Positions 18,825 through 20,000 of a stretch of DNA of 20,000 nucleotides are shown here, in pieces (position 1 is the stretch's first letter; the number at the start of each line of letters is the position of its first letter). The DNA is taken from contig NW_013654861.1 in NCBI RefSeq assembly GCF_000499385.1, forward strand, positions 1-20,000. The letters are read 5' to 3'. This DNA comes from Eimeria necatrix. Taxonomy: Eukaryota; Apicomplexa; Conoidasida; Eucoccidiorida; Eimeriidae. Under the pieces are notes generated by a model. The model saw nothing but the letters and a program-made list of their open reading frames with translations, searched no databases and was not told the origin of the DNA. A program made the translations under genes and the position numbers.

Positions 18825-19025
18825 TTTAGCAGAAACACCAACAGAAGAAGGGGAGGAAGCTACGGAGATCCCTGGAGAGCAGCTTGCAGGGGGGGGGGCC
18901 CCCGGGGTGTGGGGCCCCCCACCCGCTGCTGCTTCTGTGGGCTTTGGGGGGCCCCCAGGAGACGGAATCCTTAAAGGGGGCCCTATAGGCCAGCCCTCTG
19001 AAACTGCAAAAGGTGGAAAGCTCAT
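14770..19025 (-). CDS. Large Gly/Pro/Ala/Gln-rich coiled-coil hypothetical protein, read in shifting frames
   Basis: The minus-strand reading has four joined segments. Segment A runs from ATG 19025 ([17 protein letters not shown]) to about 16800, with complex islands near residues 225-245 ([18 protein letters not shown]) and 629-674 ([17 protein letters not shown], then [19 protein letters not shown]). Segment B begins between 16855 and 16665 and runs to about 15830, with two helical coiled-coil stretches ([36 protein letters not shown] and [20 protein letters not shown]). Segment C (about 15800-15000) has [19 protein letters not shown] and a non-repeat block, [18 protein letters not shown] then [19 protein letters not shown]. 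The last segment returns to frame B, ending with [18 protein letters not shown] and TGA at 14772-14770. Each frame change falls in or beside a GGGGCCCC block with no convincing GT-AG pair, so introns, homopolymer indels or pseudogenisation are all possible. The long CTG runs read as Gln/Ala here, supporting this strand. No known family is recognised; FG repeats typical of coiled-coil nucleoporins are absent. Confidence 0.45.
16422..16515 (-). repeat. GGGGGGCCCCCCC coding repeat encoding Gly-Gly-Ala-Pro-Arg-x-Leu
   Basis: Within the minus-strand gene, three units of about 21-24 bp with GGGGGGCCCCCCC cores encode [14 protein letters not shown] and GGAPRAL in tandem. This indicates duplication at the coding level with substitutions limited to one residue. 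It lies just downstream, in the gene's direction, of one frame change. Confidence 0.65.
16803..17480 (-). repeat. GGGGCCCC arrays in the minus-strand gene (Gly-Ala-Pro-Trp and Glu-Gly-Pro-Phe repeats)
   Basis: Two dense blocks, about 16803-16998 and 17180-17300, with a third at 17400-17470, consist of 12-15-bp units built on GGGGGCCCCC. On the minus strand they encode [11 protein letters not shown] and [24 protein letters not shown] repeats. Complex helical sequence (17005-17139) sits between the blocks. Every unit contains a palindromic G-run/C-run pair, so single strands could fold back. Confidence 0.75.
17845..18120 (-). repeat. GGCCCCAGGGGCCCC array encoding a collagen-like Gly-Pro repeat
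   Basis: Units like GGGGCCCCAGGGGCCCCTGT recur through this segment, including near-identical tandem copies at about 17965-18045. The minus-strand reading is [24 protein letters not shown], a Gly-Pro-rich low-complexity stretch. Other frames are also open, so the protein repeat alone is not evidence of coding. Confidence 0.7.
18159..18229 (-). repeat. Longest CTG run in the window, poly-Gln in the minus-strand gene
   Basis: An uninterrupted (CTG)n tract of about 23 units. Read as CAG on the minus strand it gives a poly-Gln tract just after [15 protein letters not shown]. Its length and purity suggest recent expansion and probable length variation between isolates. Confidence 0.85.
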
Positions 19026-19053
19026 TGGCTAAGAAATAGGGGGGGAGAAGTAC

Positions 19054-19298
19054 CTGTGTGCGCGCTGCAGCAGCAGCAGCGGCTGCTGCTGCTGCTGCAG
19101 CAGCTTGTGTTGCTGCAGCTGCTGCAGCCGCAGCCGCTGCCGCAGCTGCAGCAACAATGGCGATGCAGCAGCAGCGACGGCCTGCTGCCCTGTAGATTTA
19201 TCCAACAAATGGACAAATTGCTGCTGCAGAGACCCAACAGCTGCAGCAGCTGCTGCTGCTGCAGCAGGCCGCCTGCGGAGGCGGCGGCGTCTTCGCAT
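19054..19298 (-). CDS. Possible 5' exon of the large minus-strand gene
   Basis: A minus-strand ATG at 19298 (inside CGCATGCG) opens MRRRRRLRRRPAAAA, followed by a complex piece, VGSLQQQFVHLLDKSTGQQ, and a Leu/Gln-rich helical part ending LLLLQRAHR. A donor-like CACACAG|GTACTT follows at 19053, and just beyond is a very pyrimidine-rich tract ending in TTAG at 19030, next to the ATG at 19025. The phases do not join cleanly across that tiny gap: the only in-phase choices are a 33-nt gap or an 84-nt gap ending at 18970. It may be a first exon with a different acceptor, or a separate short ORF. Confidence 0.28.
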
Positions 19299-19360
19299 GC
19301 GCTGGGGGCTTGACCAGCAGCAACATCTCGATTGTCAGCTGCAAACCGTCTTCGTTCTTA

Positions 19361-19862
19361 ATTTTTGAAAAGAATTTAAATTTAAATTAATTTAATTCAA
19401 ATGATTTCAAAATAAATTCAACAGAAGAGCCGCTCAGAAGCTCTCAGACGCCCTCTGGCCAGCAGGCGGCAGAGCCCGTGCCTCGACGGCGCCACTCCAG
19501 CAGCCCCGCCTTTTCGTTTTTCCCCTCAATAAGAAATAAAAAGGATTTATTTCTGATTAAAGAATGAAATAAATTCAATTCAATTAAATACATTCAAAAA
19601 TTGAGCCCACAATTGAAACCAGTTGTCTGAACTCCGCAGCGCAGGAAAAGCAAAAATGAAATACAAAGAAAGTAAATTCAGGACCACAGCGTGGCTCTGG
19701 AGTGTACGTACACCTCGGGTTGGTGGCCCACCACATATTCTGTTTCTTCTGTAAATATAAAATGTAGAAGTAAATAAGAGCTTTGCAACAAACCAGAAAT
19801 ACATTATGCAGGTAAGTTGACCCCTCCTGTCTGATGCCTTTTATCTTATACGCAACGTGCCC
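19361..19862. other. AT-rich intergenic region
   Basis: After the CTG-rich block the sequence becomes AT-rich (TTAAATTTAAATTAATTTAA near 19375-19400; AAATAAA words at 19530-19600). Stops are frequent on both strands and no complex reading frame is seen. It contains the second copy of the GTGTACGTACAC palindrome. No RNA gene is recognised. Confidence 0.6.
19702..19713. promoter_or_regulatory. Perfect 12-bp palindrome GTGTACGTACAC, second copy
   Basis: This copy lies in the 17-base string shared with 13915-13931. Both copies are in AT-rich DNA flanking the large minus-strand gene, one beyond its 3' end and one upstream of its 5' end. A shorter match (GTGTACGTAC, about 15294-15303) occurs inside that gene. 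The function is unknown. Confidence 0.35.
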
Positions 19863-19972
19863 AGCTAGCTAGCTAGCTAGCTAATGGGCTATCTAGCCAG
19901 CTAGCTAGCTAATCGGCTGTCTAGCCAGCTAGCTAGCTAATCGGCTGTCTAGCTAGCTAGCTAGCTGGCTGG
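19863..19972. repeat. AGCT (CTAG) tetranucleotide satellite with a 28-bp higher-order unit
   Basis: AGCT tetranucleotides fill most of this segment. GGCT marks at 19887, 19915 and 19943 are exactly 28 bp apart, defining a longer unit of the form GGCTGTCTAGCCAGCTAGCT followed by AGCTAATC. The repeat is self-complementary and rich in TAG, so it is noncoding. It is unlike the CAG and GGGGCCCC classes in the rest of the window. Confidence 0.9.
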
Positions 19973-20000
19973 TTGTCTGGGGTGTTATTCTCTCTAGTTA

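Noticed and set aside
19021..19053. A 25-33 nt micro-intron with GTACTT and TTAG or GAG ends
   Set aside because: It is much shorter than the five introns supported here (133-278 bp), and the 25-nt version leads to a stop in the joined frame.
1..20000. CRISPR array, tRNA, rRNA, transposase or reverse transcriptase
   Set aside because: The tandem arrays have no unique equal-length spacers, no cloverleaf or rRNA core sequence was recognised, and no mobile-element protein motif appears in any frame.

Overview
The window looks like nuclear DNA of a coccidian apicomplexan, most likely Eimeria. Three things support this: very dense CAG/CTG trinucleotide runs that enter exons as homopolymeric amino-acid repeats (Gln, Ala, Ser), short interstitial arrays of the telomere-type heptamer AGGGTTT, and interrupted genes with GT-AG introns. 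No bacterial, viral or organellar signature is visible. GC-rich GGGGCCCC-type repeats form a second repeat class in the right half. The species cannot be set from sequence alone.

CAG/CTG and GGGGCCCC runs contain no stop codon in any of the six frames, so long open frames are almost meaningless here. I called genes from islands of complex protein sequence between repeats, from splice-site and phase agreement, and from which homopolymer the repeat encodes.

Layout: (i) 1-1021, low-complexity CAG/CTG DNA with no supported gene. (ii) 1022-2989, minus strand, a Gln/Ala/Ser-rich hypothetical protein. (iii) 3038-6830, a repeat-dominated stretch with a possible Ala-rich coding remnant, one AGGGTTT array, a 15-bp higher-order repeat, a 19-bp minisatellite and one doubtful small ORF. 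(iv) 6999-12738, plus strand, the best gene: six exons whose splice phases all agree, encoding a roughly 1,568-residue repeat-swollen protein that I read as the mRNA-decapping activator PAT1. Two of its five introns carry AGGGTTT arrays directly after the donor. (v) 12739-14769, low-complexity then AT-rich DNA with a 19-bp GC-rich minisatellite. (vi) 14770-19025, minus strand and convergent with PAT1, a large Gly/Pro/Ala/Gln-rich coiled-coil protein read in three frame segments that change inside or beside GGGGCCCC blocks; a possible first exon lies at 19054-19298. (vii) 19360-20000, AT-rich DNA ending in an AGCT tetranucleotide satellite.

The genes show no operon-like or pathway link. What they share is the repeat landscape: the same CAG and GGGGCCCC repeats run through exons, introns and intergenic DNA.
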